Shown: positions 1-5,925, counted from the first letter of the stretch. The stretch is DNA of 5,925 nt from an uncultured Polymorphobacter sp. (GCA_937871645.1 CALMPZ010000300.1:1-5925); one strand, 5' to 3'. Numbers and translations: made by a program. The notes: generated by a model not told the origin, from the letters alone.

Positions 1-56
1 CCTCACCCCGCCGCGCGAAGACGCGCGAGTCGCCCTCTCCCGCAAGGGGAGAGGGA
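1..56. repeat. Tandem small hairpins beyond efp, including a CCCTCTCCC/GGGAGAGGG stem
   Basis: Two inverted repeats lie side by side. The first is CGCGCG (12-17) and CGCGCG (22-27) around a 4-base loop. The second is CCCTCTCCC (33-41) and GGGAGAGGG (47-55), a perfect 9 bp stem with a 5-base loop that starts 6 bases past the efp stop codon. Hairpins of this CTCTCCC/GGGAGAG form are common dispersed intergenic elements in GC-rich bacterial genomes. On the efp transcript no U-run follows the stem, so it is not a textbook rho-independent terminator, but it could still protect or end the 3' end of the mRNA. The element may continue past the left edge. Confidence 0.6.
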
Positions 57-61
57 AGAAA

Positions 62-625
62 TCAGTCGGCGCGGCGGACGTATTCGCGCGCGTAGGTATC
101 GACGACGATCTTGGTGCCGGCGGTGACGAACGGCGGCACCATCACACGCACACCGTTTTCGAGCGTTGCCGGCTTGTACGACGACGACGCCGTCTGGCCC
201 TTCACCACGGCTTCGGTGTCACGGATGACGGCTTCGATCTGGTCGGGCAGCTGCACCGAAATCGGCTTGTCCTCATAGGTTTCCATGACCACGTCCATGC
301 CGTCGGTCAGGAAATCGGCGGCGTCGCCGAGCAGGTCCTTGTCGAGGGTGATCTGGTCATAGTTGAGCTTGTCCATGAAGGTCAGCGTCTGGTCTTCGGC
401 GAACAGGAACTGGAAATCGCGCGTGTCGAGGCGGACCTTCTCGACGGTTTCGGCCGAGCGGAAACGCTCGTTGGTCTTGCGACCGTCCATCAGGTTCTTG
501 AGCTCGACCTGCATATAGGCGCCGCCCTTGCCGGGCTGCGTGTGCTGGATCTTGACCGCGCGCCACAGGCCGCCCTGATACTCGAGGATGTTGCCCGGAC
601 GGATATCGACGCTGTTGATTTTCAT
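62..625 (-). CDS. efp: Elongation factor P
   Basis: EF-P binds between the ribosomal P and E sites and helps form peptide bonds at runs of prolines; it is cytoplasmic. The 187-residue length is normal for the family. The N-terminal KOW-like domain covers about residues 1-63 and carries the tip loop PGKGGA at 31-36. Its K33 matches the lysine that is beta-lysylated by EpmA in E. coli; whether this organism modifies it cannot be seen here. An OB domain (about 65-125) and a C-terminal domain follow, ending in the family pattern [15 protein letters not shown]. The start at [12 protein letters not shown] is chosen because all homologues begin there; an in-frame ATG 21 codons upstream would add a tail unlike any EF-P. 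The ribosome site is weak (GGTGAG about 10 bases ahead of ATG). The DUF5694 gene ends 37 bp upstream with no terminator between, so the two may be co-transcribed. Confidence 0.97.
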   Translation of the reverse strand: MKINSVDIRPGNILEYQGGLWRAVKIQHTQPGKGGAYMQVELKNLMDGRKTNERFRSAETVEKVRLDTRDFQFLFAEDQTLTFMDKLNYDQITLDKDLLGDAADFLTDGMDVVMETYEDKPISVQLPDQIEAVIRDTEAVVKGQTASSSYKPATLENGVRVMVPPFVTAGTKIVVDTYAREYVRRAD

Positions 626-662
626 GGAAACTGGCTCACCGGAAGTGCGGAAAGCGCGGCTT

Positions 663-1520
663 CTAGCGGTTTGCGTGGCGCGTGCCAAGTTTTGCGCGCG
701 CCAGATACGGCAGCGGATCGACCAGCTGGTAACCCGGCACGTTCTGCGCGAAGTGGCGCAGCCAGAATCCGTGCCCTGCCCCGTAGACGATCAGCACGCG
801 GTCCCCCGGCTTTACGACGTGCATCGCCTTGCCGAAGATCTTGGCGTTGCGCAGGTACCAGGCGGCGTTGAGGTCGGCGCCGGCCTGATCGTCGGCGTCG
901 CCGAGCGGCAGGATGTCGTAATAGAAAGCCATCCCCGAAACCGGCGTGCCGGGCGTGTTCATCATCGTCAGCAACTGCGCGACGCTGTGCGTTTTCTGCG
1001 CGGCCTCGAACGCCTTCATCCACGGGGCAATCGGCGCGTTGGCAGCGGTCAGCAGCGCGGTCTGGCCGAACTTGGCGGCGCTGGCCTCGACCTTGTCATA
1101 GGGGAAATAGTCGGGCTCGCCGGCCTTGGGCTGTTCGTCGATGCCGTTGACGGTCGTGAGCCCGGCGACACGCGCCGTCCGGTAGCCGATCTGGACGATT
1201 TCATTGGCCTTGGTGGCGAGGTCGGCGGGGGTGAATTGGGTGTAAGCGGCCAGCGCGAAATCGGGCGCGTCGCTCTGCATTTCGACCATGACATGCGTCG
1301 GTTTGAATTCGGCGAACGCGCGCGCCACCGCCGCCAGCTCGGCCTGACGCGCGGGGGTCAGCACCGAATCGGCCTTGATGTTGTTGACGTCGAGCCCGGG
1401 GTTGCCGAAGTGATAGGTGCCGAGCACCATGACCTGCACCGGCGCAGGCGCATCTGCGGCCAGCGTCGCCACCGGCAGCAGCGCCGCGACAACCGCCGCG
1501 CACAACAGTTTGAAATGCAT
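663..1520 (-). CDS. DUF5694 protein, exported, TraB/GumN/TIKI-like
   Basis: This 285-residue protein starts with a clear Sec signal peptide: basic MHFK, then a hydrophobic run at about 5-20, with likely cleavage after the alanines at 18-22. It is therefore probably periplasmic. The mature part opens with [17 protein letters not shown], the hallmark I know from the DUF5694 family. Visible conserved positions are GTYH (34-37), E80 in KPTHVMVE, and GAGH (247-250) near the C-terminus. Two GxxH motifs plus a glutamate form the constellation of TraB/PrgY/GumN/TIKI proteins, of which TIKI is a metal-dependent protease. Catalysis here is inference; no substrate can be named. A good ribosome site (AGGGG, 6 bases before ATG) supports the start. 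The gene sits between thiE and efp and seems to have its own promoter and operator in the 72 bp gap upstream. Family assignment is fairly sure; function is unknown. Confidence 0.9.
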   Translation of the reverse strand: MHFKLLCAAVVAALLPVATLAADAPAPVQVMVLGTYHFGNPGLDVNNIKADSVLTPARQAELAAVARAFAEFKPTHVMVEMQSDAPDFALAAYTQFTPADLATKANEIVQIGYRTARVAGLTTVNGIDEQPKAGEPDYFPYDKVEASAAKFGQTALLTAANAPIAPWMKAFEAAQKTHSVAQLLTMMNTPGTPVSGMAFYYDILPLGDADDQAGADLNAAWYLRNAKIFGKAMHVVKPGDRVLIVYGAGHGFWLRHFAQNVPGYQLVDPLPYLARAKLGTRHANR

Positions 1521-1537
1521 CGAAAACCCCTATTGCC

Positions 1538-1555
1538 GTATTGTTTTAACAATAC
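1538..1555. promoter_or_regulatory. Perfect 18 bp dyad, candidate repressor operator of the DUF5694 gene
   Basis: GTATTGTT-TT-AACAATAC is an exact inverted repeat with 8 bp arms and a 2-base centre. It is AT-rich inside very GC-rich DNA. It lies 18-35 bases ahead of the DUF5694 start codon, directly downstream of the candidate -10 box, so a bound protein would cover the transcription start. Size and symmetry fit a dimeric TetR- or MarR-like regulator, but no regulator gene is present in the window. A shorter dyad, AACA-CGC-TGTT, lies at 1561-1571. The AT-rich stem is a poor fit for a terminator of thiE. Confidence 0.55.
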
Positions 1556-1582
1556 AGTCTAACACGCTGTTCATTCTGTCAA
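1556..1582 (-). promoter_or_regulatory. Candidate sigma-70 type promoter for the DUF5694 gene
   Basis: On the minus strand a perfect TTGACA (1582 to 1577) is followed after 15 bases by TAGACT (1561 to 1556), which matches TATAAT at 4 of 6 positions. The spacer is shorter than the ideal 17; a 17-base spacer would give GACTGT instead, a worse match. The -35 box begins 11 bases after the thiE stop codon, so the whole promoter fits in the gap between the two genes. The next bases downstream are the 18 bp dyad, an arrangement typical of a repressible promoter. Confidence 0.45.
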
Positions 1583-1592
1583 GCCGGCAGCT

Positions 1593-2279
1593 TCAGGCCA
1601 GCACTGGCCCGAACGACGCGACCCCTGCCCCCGGTCCATCGGGATGCAACCACACCGCGTTGACGCAGGCGATGAAGTCGGCGCCGGCAGCGACCAGCGG
1701 CGCGGCGTTGGCGGGCGTGATGCCGCCGATCGCCACGCACGGCAACTGGCTGATGGTGGTCCACCAGCTCAATATGTCGGGGCGCGGGCGATAATGCGAC
1801 GGCTTGGTGGTGGTGTCGTAGAAGGCGCCGAACGCGACATAGTCGGCGCCCGCCTCGCCGGCTTCCATGGCCAGATGGCGGCTGTCGTGACAGGTCACGC
1901 CGATCTGCGCGTCGGGGCCGAGCAGCGCCCGCGCATCCTTGACCGAACCGTCGCTCTGCCCGAGGTGAACGCCGTCGGCGCCGCATTGCTTGGCAAGGTC
2001 GGCGCGGTCGTTGAGGATGAACGCGACATCGTGGCGCTTGCAGACTTCGATGCATGCGGCGGCGGCGGCGAGGATCGCCGCATCATCGACTCCCTTGAGC
2101 CGCAACTGGAACGCCGCAACCGGCCCGCCCGACAATGCGGCTTCGAGCTTGGCCGGAAAGCCGGCGTCGAACACCGGCGGCGACACCACATACAGCTGCG
2201 TCTTGGGCCGGCGCTCGCGTTCGAAGCGCGTGCCGAATTCAGGGTCGAGCGGGATGAGTTCGTCAGGTTCGTCAGTCAT
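1593..2279 (-). CDS. thiE: Thiamine phosphate synthase
   Basis: ThiE joins HMP pyrophosphate to the thiazole phosphate, making thiamine phosphate in the cytoplasm. The 228-residue TIM-barrel protein shows the family motifs in order: QLYVVSPP (28-35), QLRLK (58-62), FILNDRADLAKQCGADGVHLGQSD (87-110; N90, D91, R92, H105, Q108), IGVTCHD (126-132), DTTTKP (155-160, pyrophosphate side) and VAIGGITPAN (182-191). It differs from E. coli ThiE in carrying VTCH for VSTH and VNAVW where VSAI is usual, and in an N-terminal extension of about 25 residues before the first strand. The start at MTDEPDEL is preferred: the in-frame ATG 15 codons upstream (2324) lies inside the inverted repeat. The ribosome site is weak. 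The repeat separates it from the acyl-CoA dehydrogenase, and I see no strong promoter in the 40 bases between repeat and start. Confidence in the family is high; a divergent paralogue with altered specificity is possible. Confidence 0.92.
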   Translation of the reverse strand: MTDEPDELIPLDPEFGTRFERERRPKTQLYVVSPPVFDAGFPAKLEAALSGGPVAAFQLRLKGVDDAAILAAAAACIEVCKRHDVAFILNDRADLAKQCGADGVHLGQSDGSVKDARALLGPDAQIGVTCHDSRHLAMEAGEAGADYVAFGAFYDTTTKPSHYRPRPDILSWWTTISQLPCVAIGGITPANAAPLVAAGADFIACVNAVWLHPDGPGAGVASFGPVLA

Positions 2280-2319
2280 GCGGGCCGTGGTAGACCGGAT
2301 CAATGCAAAATTGAACCGT

Positions 2320-2390
2320 GTCATTCCCGCGCAGGCGGGAATCCATCTTTGCGCTGGTGGAAGATGGATTCCCGCCTACGCGGGAATGAC
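2320..2390. repeat. 71 bp nested inverted repeat with two ATTCCC-N8-GGGAAT units
   Basis: The arms 2320-2349 and 2361-2390 are each 30 bases and pair with a single mismatch around an 11-base loop (2350-2360). On the minus-strand transcript that mismatch becomes a G-U pair, so the RNA stem is continuous. Each arm contains a 20 bp unit ATTCCC-N8-GGGAAT (2323-2342 and 2368-2387) that is itself palindromic (8 bp arms, 4-base centre). This pattern matches the Neisseria dRS3 form and is widespread as a dispersed repeat in Proteobacteria. It begins 12 bases after the acyl-CoA dehydrogenase stop codon and ends 40 bases before the thiE start. It may stop or process the transcript: an ATTTT tract lies about 8-13 bases beyond the stem, too far for a canonical terminator. 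Confidence 0.88.
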
Positions 2391-2402
2391 GACGGCGATA
2401 TT

Positions 2403-3638
2403 CTACAGCAGGTCGCCGCCGGCGGCGGCCGCCGTCGTGCCGTCGCGCTGGAACGCCTTGATGACGTTGCGCCCGACCGTCCAGCGATGGACTTCATCGG
2501 CGCCGTCGACCAGCCGCTGCGAGCGGATCTGCGTGTACCAGCGCGCCAGCGGCGTATCCATCGAATAGCCGAGCGCGCCGTGGAGCTGAATCGCGGTATC
2601 GACGACATGGTGGACCATGTGCGCCAGATAGACCTTGGCGATCGAGTTTTCCTGCCGCAGGTCGAGGCCCTTTTCGGCCTTGTAGGCGATGTGCAGCAGC
2701 ATCAGCCGCGCGATGTAGAGCTGCGTCGCGCACTCGGCCATCATGAACTGCACCGCCTGGCGGTCGGCCAGCTTCTTGCCGAAGGTCTCGCGCTTGGTGA
2801 TGTGCGCCGCCGCGAGATCAAGCGCGCGCTGCGCCATAGCGACGTTGTGCATGCCGTGGCGCAAGCGGCCATAGGCGAGCCGGTGCTGGCCCATGCCAAA
2901 GCCATTGCCTTCGCCGCCGAGCAGATTGTCCGCCGACACGACAAGGTTCTTGATTTCGACTTCGGCATGGCCGCCGCCGAGGATGTGCGACAGCTCGCTC
3001 TCGGCCGACATCGTCTTGATGTCGCGGATGATCCGGTAACCGGGGTTGGGCAGTTCGACGATGAACGTCGAAAACTGCTGGTGGCGCGGCGCTTCGGGGT
3101 TGGTCTTCGCCATGATGACGACGATGTCGGCGACACTGGCGCCGCTCGAAAACCATTTTTCGCCGTTGAGGATGTAGTTCTCGTTGCCGTCCTTGACCGC
3201 AGTCGTCTGCATGCCTGTCGCATCGGCGCCGGCGGCCTTTTCGGTCATCGAATAGCAGATGCGCTTTTCACCGTTGAGCAGCGGCTTGAGGAAGCGCTCC
3301 TTCTGATCCTCGGTGCCATAGGTCAGCAGCGTCAGGATGGTAGCATCGTCAGGCGCCTGGCTATTGACCGACAGCGCGCCGAGGAAGCTTTCGCCGAGCT
3401 CCATCTGCACCAGCGCGTTCGTCAGCGGGCCCAGGCCCATGCCGCCGTGTTCGACGGGGATGAACGGGCACCACAGTCCCTGCGCGCGCGCCTTGGTGCG
3501 CAGCTTGTTCAGGATGGTCTTGTAGTCGCCGCCCGCGATCAGCTCCTTTTCGGCCGGAATGCATTCGTCATGCACCCATTGGCGCACGCGCTCGCGCACG
3601 GCCTTGGCTTCCGCCGGAACTTCGAAATCGATCGACAT
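2403..3638 (-). CDS. Acyl-CoA dehydrogenase, ACAD10/11-like
   Basis: This FAD enzyme oxidises acyl-CoA to the trans-2-enoyl-CoA, passing electrons to ETF; it is cytoplasmic. The 411 residues are full length: N-terminal helical domain (about 1-125), central beta domain with MTEKAAGAD (131-139) and KWFSSGA (161-167) for flavin binding, then the C-terminal helical domain with RETFGKKLADRQAVQF (283-298) and QLHGALGYSMDTPLARWY (351-368). In VDGADEVHR, D378 lines up with the catalytic glutamate of MCAD (the YEGT motif); aspartate in a DGxDEVH context is what I know from ACAD10/11-like members, so branched or unusual acyl chains are possible substrates. The chain length cannot be read from sequence. 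Start at MSIDFEVP is supported by GAGG four bases ahead of ATG and by normal alignment of the N-terminus. The tail TTAAAAGGDLL is low-complexity. The gene is probably transcribed alone: the repeat follows, and a 147 bp gap precedes. Confidence 0.95.
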   Translation of the reverse strand: MSIDFEVPAEAKAVRERVRQWVHDECIPAEKELIAGGDYKTILNKLRTKARAQGLWCPFIPVEHGGMGLGPLTNALVQMELGESFLGALSVNSQAPDDATILTLLTYGTEDQKERFLKPLLNGEKRICYSMTEKAAGADATGMQTTAVKDGNENYILNGEKWFSSGASVADIVVIMAKTNPEAPRHQQFSTFIVELPNPGYRIIRDIKTMSAESELSHILGGGHAEVEIKNLVVSADNLLGGEGNGFGMGQHRLAYGRLRHGMHNVAMAQRALDLAAAHITKRETFGKKLADRQAVQFMMAECATQLYIARLMLLHIAYKAEKGLDLRQENSIAKVYLAHMVHHVVDTAIQLHGALGYSMDTPLARWYTQIRSQRLVDGADEVHRWTVGRNVIKAFQRDGTTAAAAGGDLL

Positions 3639-3702
3639 GTGTCCTCATCCCCAAAAAATTGCCGGTGATGCGCATGAACCCGGCTTTGTCGCCGGTTGAA
3701 TC

Positions 3703-3736
3703 ATGAGCTGGTCAAATGGGTCTATGCGCTGGTCAT
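3703..3736. promoter_or_regulatory. Direct repeat with 21 bp period upstream of the acyl-CoA dehydrogenase
   Basis: ATGAGCTGGTCAA (3703-3715) and ATGCGCTGGTCAT (3724-3736) agree at 11 of 13 positions and are exactly 21 bp apart, about two helix turns. They lie 65-98 bases ahead of the acyl-CoA dehydrogenase start codon. The shared CTGGTC resembles one half of the E. coli FadR site, but the second half (GACCAG in inverted position) is absent. Two protein molecules bound on the same face of the DNA is one reading. No convincing -35/-10 pair was found in the gap 3639-3785, so the promoter is not placed. Confidence 0.35.
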
Positions 3737-3754
3737 GCCCGCGTCCAGCACCTA

Positions 3755-3779
3755 GCGCGGCAAAATCGCGCCGCCGCGC
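3755..3779 (-). terminator. Weak stem-loop after the aldo/keto reductase
   Basis: GCGCGGC (3755-3761) and GCCGCGC (3773-3779) form a perfect 7 bp GC stem with an 11-base loop. It starts 6 bases past the stop codon of the aldo/keto reductase. No T-run follows on the minus strand, so it is at best a partial terminator or an mRNA 3' end structure. Chance pairing in such GC-rich DNA is possible. Confidence 0.3.
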
Positions 3780-3785
3780 CTATGA

Positions 3786-4736
3786 TCAATCGGCACTCGC
3801 CCCGTCGAGCAGCGCCATCTGCGGCTTGTCGAGGTCGAGGTGCATCGCGGCGGTCAGGTCGGCGAGCTGTTCGAGGTTGGTCGCCGAGGCAATCGGCGCG
3901 GCAATGCCGGGGCGGCGCATCAGCCAGGCCAGCGCCACCTGCGCCGGCGTCGCGTTGGACGCTGCCGCGACGGCATCGAGCCCGGCCAGAATCGCCCGCC
4001 CGCGGTCGTTGAGATAGCTCGCCATGCGGCCACCGCGGACGCTTTTGCCGAAGTCTGCATCCGAGCGGTACTTGCCGGTCAGGAAGCCCGACGCCAGCCC
4101 GTAATAGGGAATGACGCCAATGCTTTCGGCGACGCACAGGTCCTGCAAATCGCCCTCATAGGCGCGGCGGTCGTACAGATTGTACAGCGGCTGCAGCGTT
4201 TCATAGCGCGGCAGCCCGCCGGTGGCGCTGGCGTCGAGCGCAGCGCGCAGCCGCTGCGTGCTGTAGTTCGACGCCCCGATGGCGCGCACCTTGCCCGCCG
4301 CGATGAGCTCGCCGAACGCCGCGAGCGTTTCGTCAAGCGGCGTCGCCTCGTCGTCCTTGTGCGCCTGGTACAGGTCGATGGTGTCGATGCCGAGCCGCTT
4401 CAGGCTGTCGTCGCACGCGGCGCTGATGTTGGCGCGTCCCAGCCCCGGCCGCGCCGGCCACATGCCGACCTTGGTGGTGATCAGTACCTTCGCCCGCAAC
4501 GCCGCGCCGCGCGCCTTCAGCCAGGCGCCGATCGCGGTTTCGGATTCGCCGCCCTTGTGGCCCGGCACCCACGCCGAATAGACGTCGGCGGTATCGATCA
4601 GATTGACCCCGGCATCGACGGCGGCGTCGAGCAGGCGGAACGACGTGGCGCGGTCGGCGGTCCAGTCGAAGACATTGCCGCCAAGCACCAGCGGAGCGGT
4701 GGTCAGTCCCGAGCGGCCGAGCGGACGGTGGTGCAT
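3786..4736 (-). CDS. Aldo/keto reductase
   Basis: NAD(P)H-dependent reductases of this superfamily reduce aldehydes and ketones in the cytoplasm. The 316-residue TIM barrel opens with the typical RPLGRSGLTTAPLVLGG. The catalytic tetrad is complete: D48 and Y53 in NLIDTADVYS, K89 in TTKVG, H126 in YQAHKDD. IGASNYS is the usual substrate-side loop, and ASATNLEQLADL near the C-terminus is the cofactor phosphate region. The short active-site loops and the pattern FLTGKYR resemble the monomeric YajO/Tas-like groups, not the 280-residue AKR5 type; the substrate is unknown. The start MHHRPLGRSG is chosen because homologues begin there and GGGGA lies 6 bases ahead; an upstream in-frame ATG (4784) would fall in the promoter region. 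The DUF2804 gene is divergent, 83 bp away. There is no sign of damage. Confidence 0.93.
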   Translation of the reverse strand: MHHRPLGRSGLTTAPLVLGGNVFDWTADRATSFRLLDAAVDAGVNLIDTADVYSAWVPGHKGGESETAIGAWLKARGAALRAKVLITTKVGMWPARPGLGRANISAACDDSLKRLGIDTIDLYQAHKDDEATPLDETLAAFGELIAAGKVRAIGASNYSTQRLRAALDASATGGLPRYETLQPLYNLYDRRAYEGDLQDLCVAESIGVIPYYGLASGFLTGKYRSDADFGKSVRGGRMASYLNDRGRAILAGLDAVAAASNATPAQVALAWLMRRPGIAAPIASATNLEQLADLTAAMHLDLDKPQMALLDGASAD

Positions 4737-4766
4737 GGCATTTCCCCAAAGCCTGATGTTGACGCC

Positions 4767-4794
4767 AGCATAACCCTGCCGCAAGCCACGGCAA
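4767..4794 (-). promoter_or_regulatory. Candidate promoter of the aldo/keto reductase
   Basis: On the minus strand TTGCCG (4794 to 4789) and TATGCT (4772 to 4767) are separated by 16 bases. Each matches its sigma-70 box at 4 of 6 positions. The implied transcription start leaves a leader of about 25 bases before the start codon. It lies in the 83 bp divergent gap shared with the DUF2804 gene. On the plus strand only a TTGACG (4759-4764) without a good partner is visible. A direct repeat GCAAGC (4781-4786 and 4791-4796) overlaps the -35 region. Confidence 0.35.
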
Positions 4795-4819
4795 GCACGA
4801 CAATTTTTAGGGCGCGAAG

Positions 4820-5839
4820 ATGCAGCATAAAATGGGCAACGGCGAACTGCTCGATGCGCGCGGCCGGCTGGTCGAACGCGGCTGGGCGACCGCCGAGGTG
4901 CGGCACTATGACCGCGCGCGCATCAAGGCGCAGCCGGTGCGCATCAAGGAATGGGATTATTACTGCATCACCAGCCCCAGCCACGCGCTGGCGCTGACTA
5001 TCGCCGACAATGGCTATGTCGGGTTCGTCGGCGTGTCATGGATGGATTTCGACGCGCGCACCGCGGTCAACTTCGGCGGCGGAAAGGCGCTGCCGATGGG
5101 ATCGATGCAACTCCCCGGCAGCGCCGACAGCGGCGATGTCACCGGGCGCCACCCCAAGATCAGCGCCAGCTTTGCCCATGAACCCGGCGGCCGGCGGCTG
5201 ACCATTGATGCACCGGGGTTTGATGGCGGCCGCGGGCTCAACGGTGAAATCTGGCTCGACCAACCCGCCGATGACCGCATGGTCATCGCCACGCCGTTCG
5301 CGAACAAGCCGACGGCATTCTATTACAACCAGAAAATCAACTGCCTGCCGGCGCGCGGCGAAGTCGTCGTTGGCGGCGTCGTACATCGCTTTGATCCGGC
5401 GACGGCGTTCGGCGTGCTCGACTGGGGGCGCGGCGTCTGGACCTATGACAACACCTGGTACTGGGGCTCGGCATCGGGGCTGGTCGACAAGCGGCGCTTC
5501 GGCTTCAACATCGGCTACGGCTTCGGCGACACTAGCGCCGCGACCGAGAACATGCTGTTCTTCGACGGCCGCGCGCACAAGCTGGCTGACGTGACCTTCC
5601 ACATGCCCGACGGCGCGCCCGACGCAGCACCATGGCGCTTCACCAGCAGCGACGGTCGCTTCGAAATGGATTTCGTGCCGATCGTCGACCGCGCCGACAA
5701 GGTCGATCTGGCGATCTTCAAGACCGACCAACATCAGGTGTTCGGGCGGTTTTCGGGCACTGCGGTGCTCGATGACGGCACGCGGCTGGCGGTCAAAGAC
5801 CTGATCGGCTTTGCCGAAAAGGTCCGCAACCGCTGGTGA
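4820..5839 (+). CDS. DUF2804 domain protein
   Basis: I recognise this 339-residue protein as DUF2804, a family with no known function. It has no signal peptide and no membrane segment, so it is probably cytoplasmic. It is rich in aromatic residues and short beta-like stretches. Notable conserved-looking blocks are YYNQKIN (168-174), GVLDWGRGVWTYDNTWYWGSASG (198-220), GFNIGYGFGDTSAATEN (228-244) and the closing IGFAEKVRNRW (329-339). The layout, with D-W-G followed by W-Y-W and a run of paired strands, resembles the lipocalin-like CrtC/AttH hydratases; that link is inference. The chosen ATG has AGGG about 8 bases ahead; M5 is an alternative start. It is transcribed alone on the plus strand, divergent from the aldo/keto reductase and ending 4 bp from a converging gene. 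The gene looks intact, with codon use like its neighbours. Confidence 0.88.
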   Translation: MQHKMGNGELLDARGRLVERGWATAEVRHYDRARIKAQPVRIKEWDYYCITSPSHALALTIADNGYVGFVGVSWMDFDARTAVNFGGGKALPMGSMQLPGSADSGDVTGRHPKISASFAHEPGGRRLTIDAPGFDGGRGLNGEIWLDQPADDRMVIATPFANKPTAFYYNQKINCLPARGEVVVGGVVHRFDPATAFGVLDWGRGVWTYDNTWYWGSASGLVDKRRFGFNIGYGFGDTSAATENMLFFDGRAHKLADVTFHMPDGAPDAAPWRFTSSDGRFEMDFVPIVDRADKVDLAIFKTDQHQVFGRFSGTAVLDDGTRLAVKDLIGFAEKVRNRW

Positions 5840-5843
5840 CCAC

Positions 5844-5925
5844 CTAGGTCGCGGGCGCTTCGGCCAGCGCGCGCAACGCCGTCATCATGCCCGGCGCTTC
5901 GGGGTCCCAGCTATGGCGCGGGCCG
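5844..5925 (-). CDS. C-terminal end of an unidentified gene, cut by the window edge
   Basis: Reading the minus strand from the right edge gives 26 open codons ending at a TAG (5846 to 5844): the tail includes HSWDPEAPGMMTALRALAEA. Third positions are nearly all G or C, as in the confirmed genes, and the position 4 bp from the DUF2804 stop codon is a usual converging arrangement. The stretch is too short to name a family, and chance openness in GC-rich DNA cannot be excluded. No terminator hairpin with a T-run separates the two converging genes. Confidence 0.45.
   Translation of the reverse strand, partial: GPRHSWDPEAPGMMTALRALAEAPAT

Noticed and set aside
588..1562. A 324-codon open frame on the plus strand opposite the DUF5694 gene
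   Set aside because: It shows no recognisable motif. The opposite strand has a signal peptide, family motifs and a good ribosome site.
2280..2324. Upstream ATG extending ThiE by 15 residues
   Set aside because: The ATG lies inside the dispersed inverted repeat, and the added residues do not look like any ThiE N-terminus.
1644..3668. A 674-codon open frame on the plus strand across thiE, the repeat and the acyl-CoA dehydrogenase
   Set aside because: It is antisense to two clearly recognised genes and rich in Arg, Ala and Gly as expected of a GC-rich shadow frame. Its middle part (HSRAGGNPS, DSRLRGNDD) is the known spurious translation of the ATTCCC/GGGAAT repeat.
3703..3736. A complete FadR operator ahead of the acyl-CoA dehydrogenase
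   Set aside because: Only the CTGGTC half is present in each copy; the inverted half is absent, so only a direct repeat is claimed.
3639..3785. A hidden small gene or RNA in the 147 bp gap
   Set aside because: No open frame with a ribosome site and no extended structured RNA could be seen; only the direct repeat and a weak stem-loop are supported.
5036..5734. A 232-codon minus-strand open frame inside the DUF2804 gene
   Set aside because: It is the antisense shadow of a recognised family and has no recognisable domain of its own.

Overview
The window is ordinary, gene-dense, GC-rich bacterial chromosome. Strong G/C preference at third codon positions, the protein sequences and the mix of genes suggest an alphaproteobacterium, most likely a sphingomonad. 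That placement is inferred from the proteins and was not tested by a search. I see no rRNA, tRNA, CRISPR array, transposase, phage gene or origin.

Layout. Five complete genes lie on the minus strand and one on the plus strand. Reading the minus strand in its own direction, a divergent aldo/keto reductase (3786-4736) is followed by an acyl-CoA dehydrogenase (2403-3638), thiamine phosphate synthase thiE (1593-2279), a secreted DUF5694 protein (663-1520) and elongation factor P, efp (62-625). The plus-strand gene is a DUF2804 protein (4820-5839), which shares an 83 bp divergent promoter region with the reductase. At the right edge, the last 26 codons of a probable converging minus-strand gene end 4 bp from the DUF2804 stop codon.

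Non-coding content. A 71 bp nested inverted repeat, of the dispersed ATTCCC-N8-GGGAAT kind, sits between the acyl-CoA dehydrogenase and thiE and probably separates their transcripts. A perfect 18 bp dyad next to a TTGACA promoter box precedes the DUF5694 gene and looks like a repressor operator. A direct repeat with a 21 bp period lies upstream of the acyl-CoA dehydrogenase. A GGGAGAGGG-type hairpin lies just beyond the efp stop codon.

How the genes work together. They do not form one pathway. thiE (cofactor synthesis) and efp (translation of polyproline stretches) are housekeeping genes. The acyl-CoA dehydrogenase and aldo/keto reductase are general metabolic enzymes. The two DUF proteins are the least understood parts. 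The DUF5694 protein carries the two GxxH motifs and the glutamate typical of TraB/GumN/TIKI-like proteins, and appears to have its own regulated promoter. I found no convincing sign of a new multi-gene system. The best leads are the DUF5694 gene with its operator, the DUF2804 protein, and the repeat upstream of the acyl-CoA dehydrogenase.
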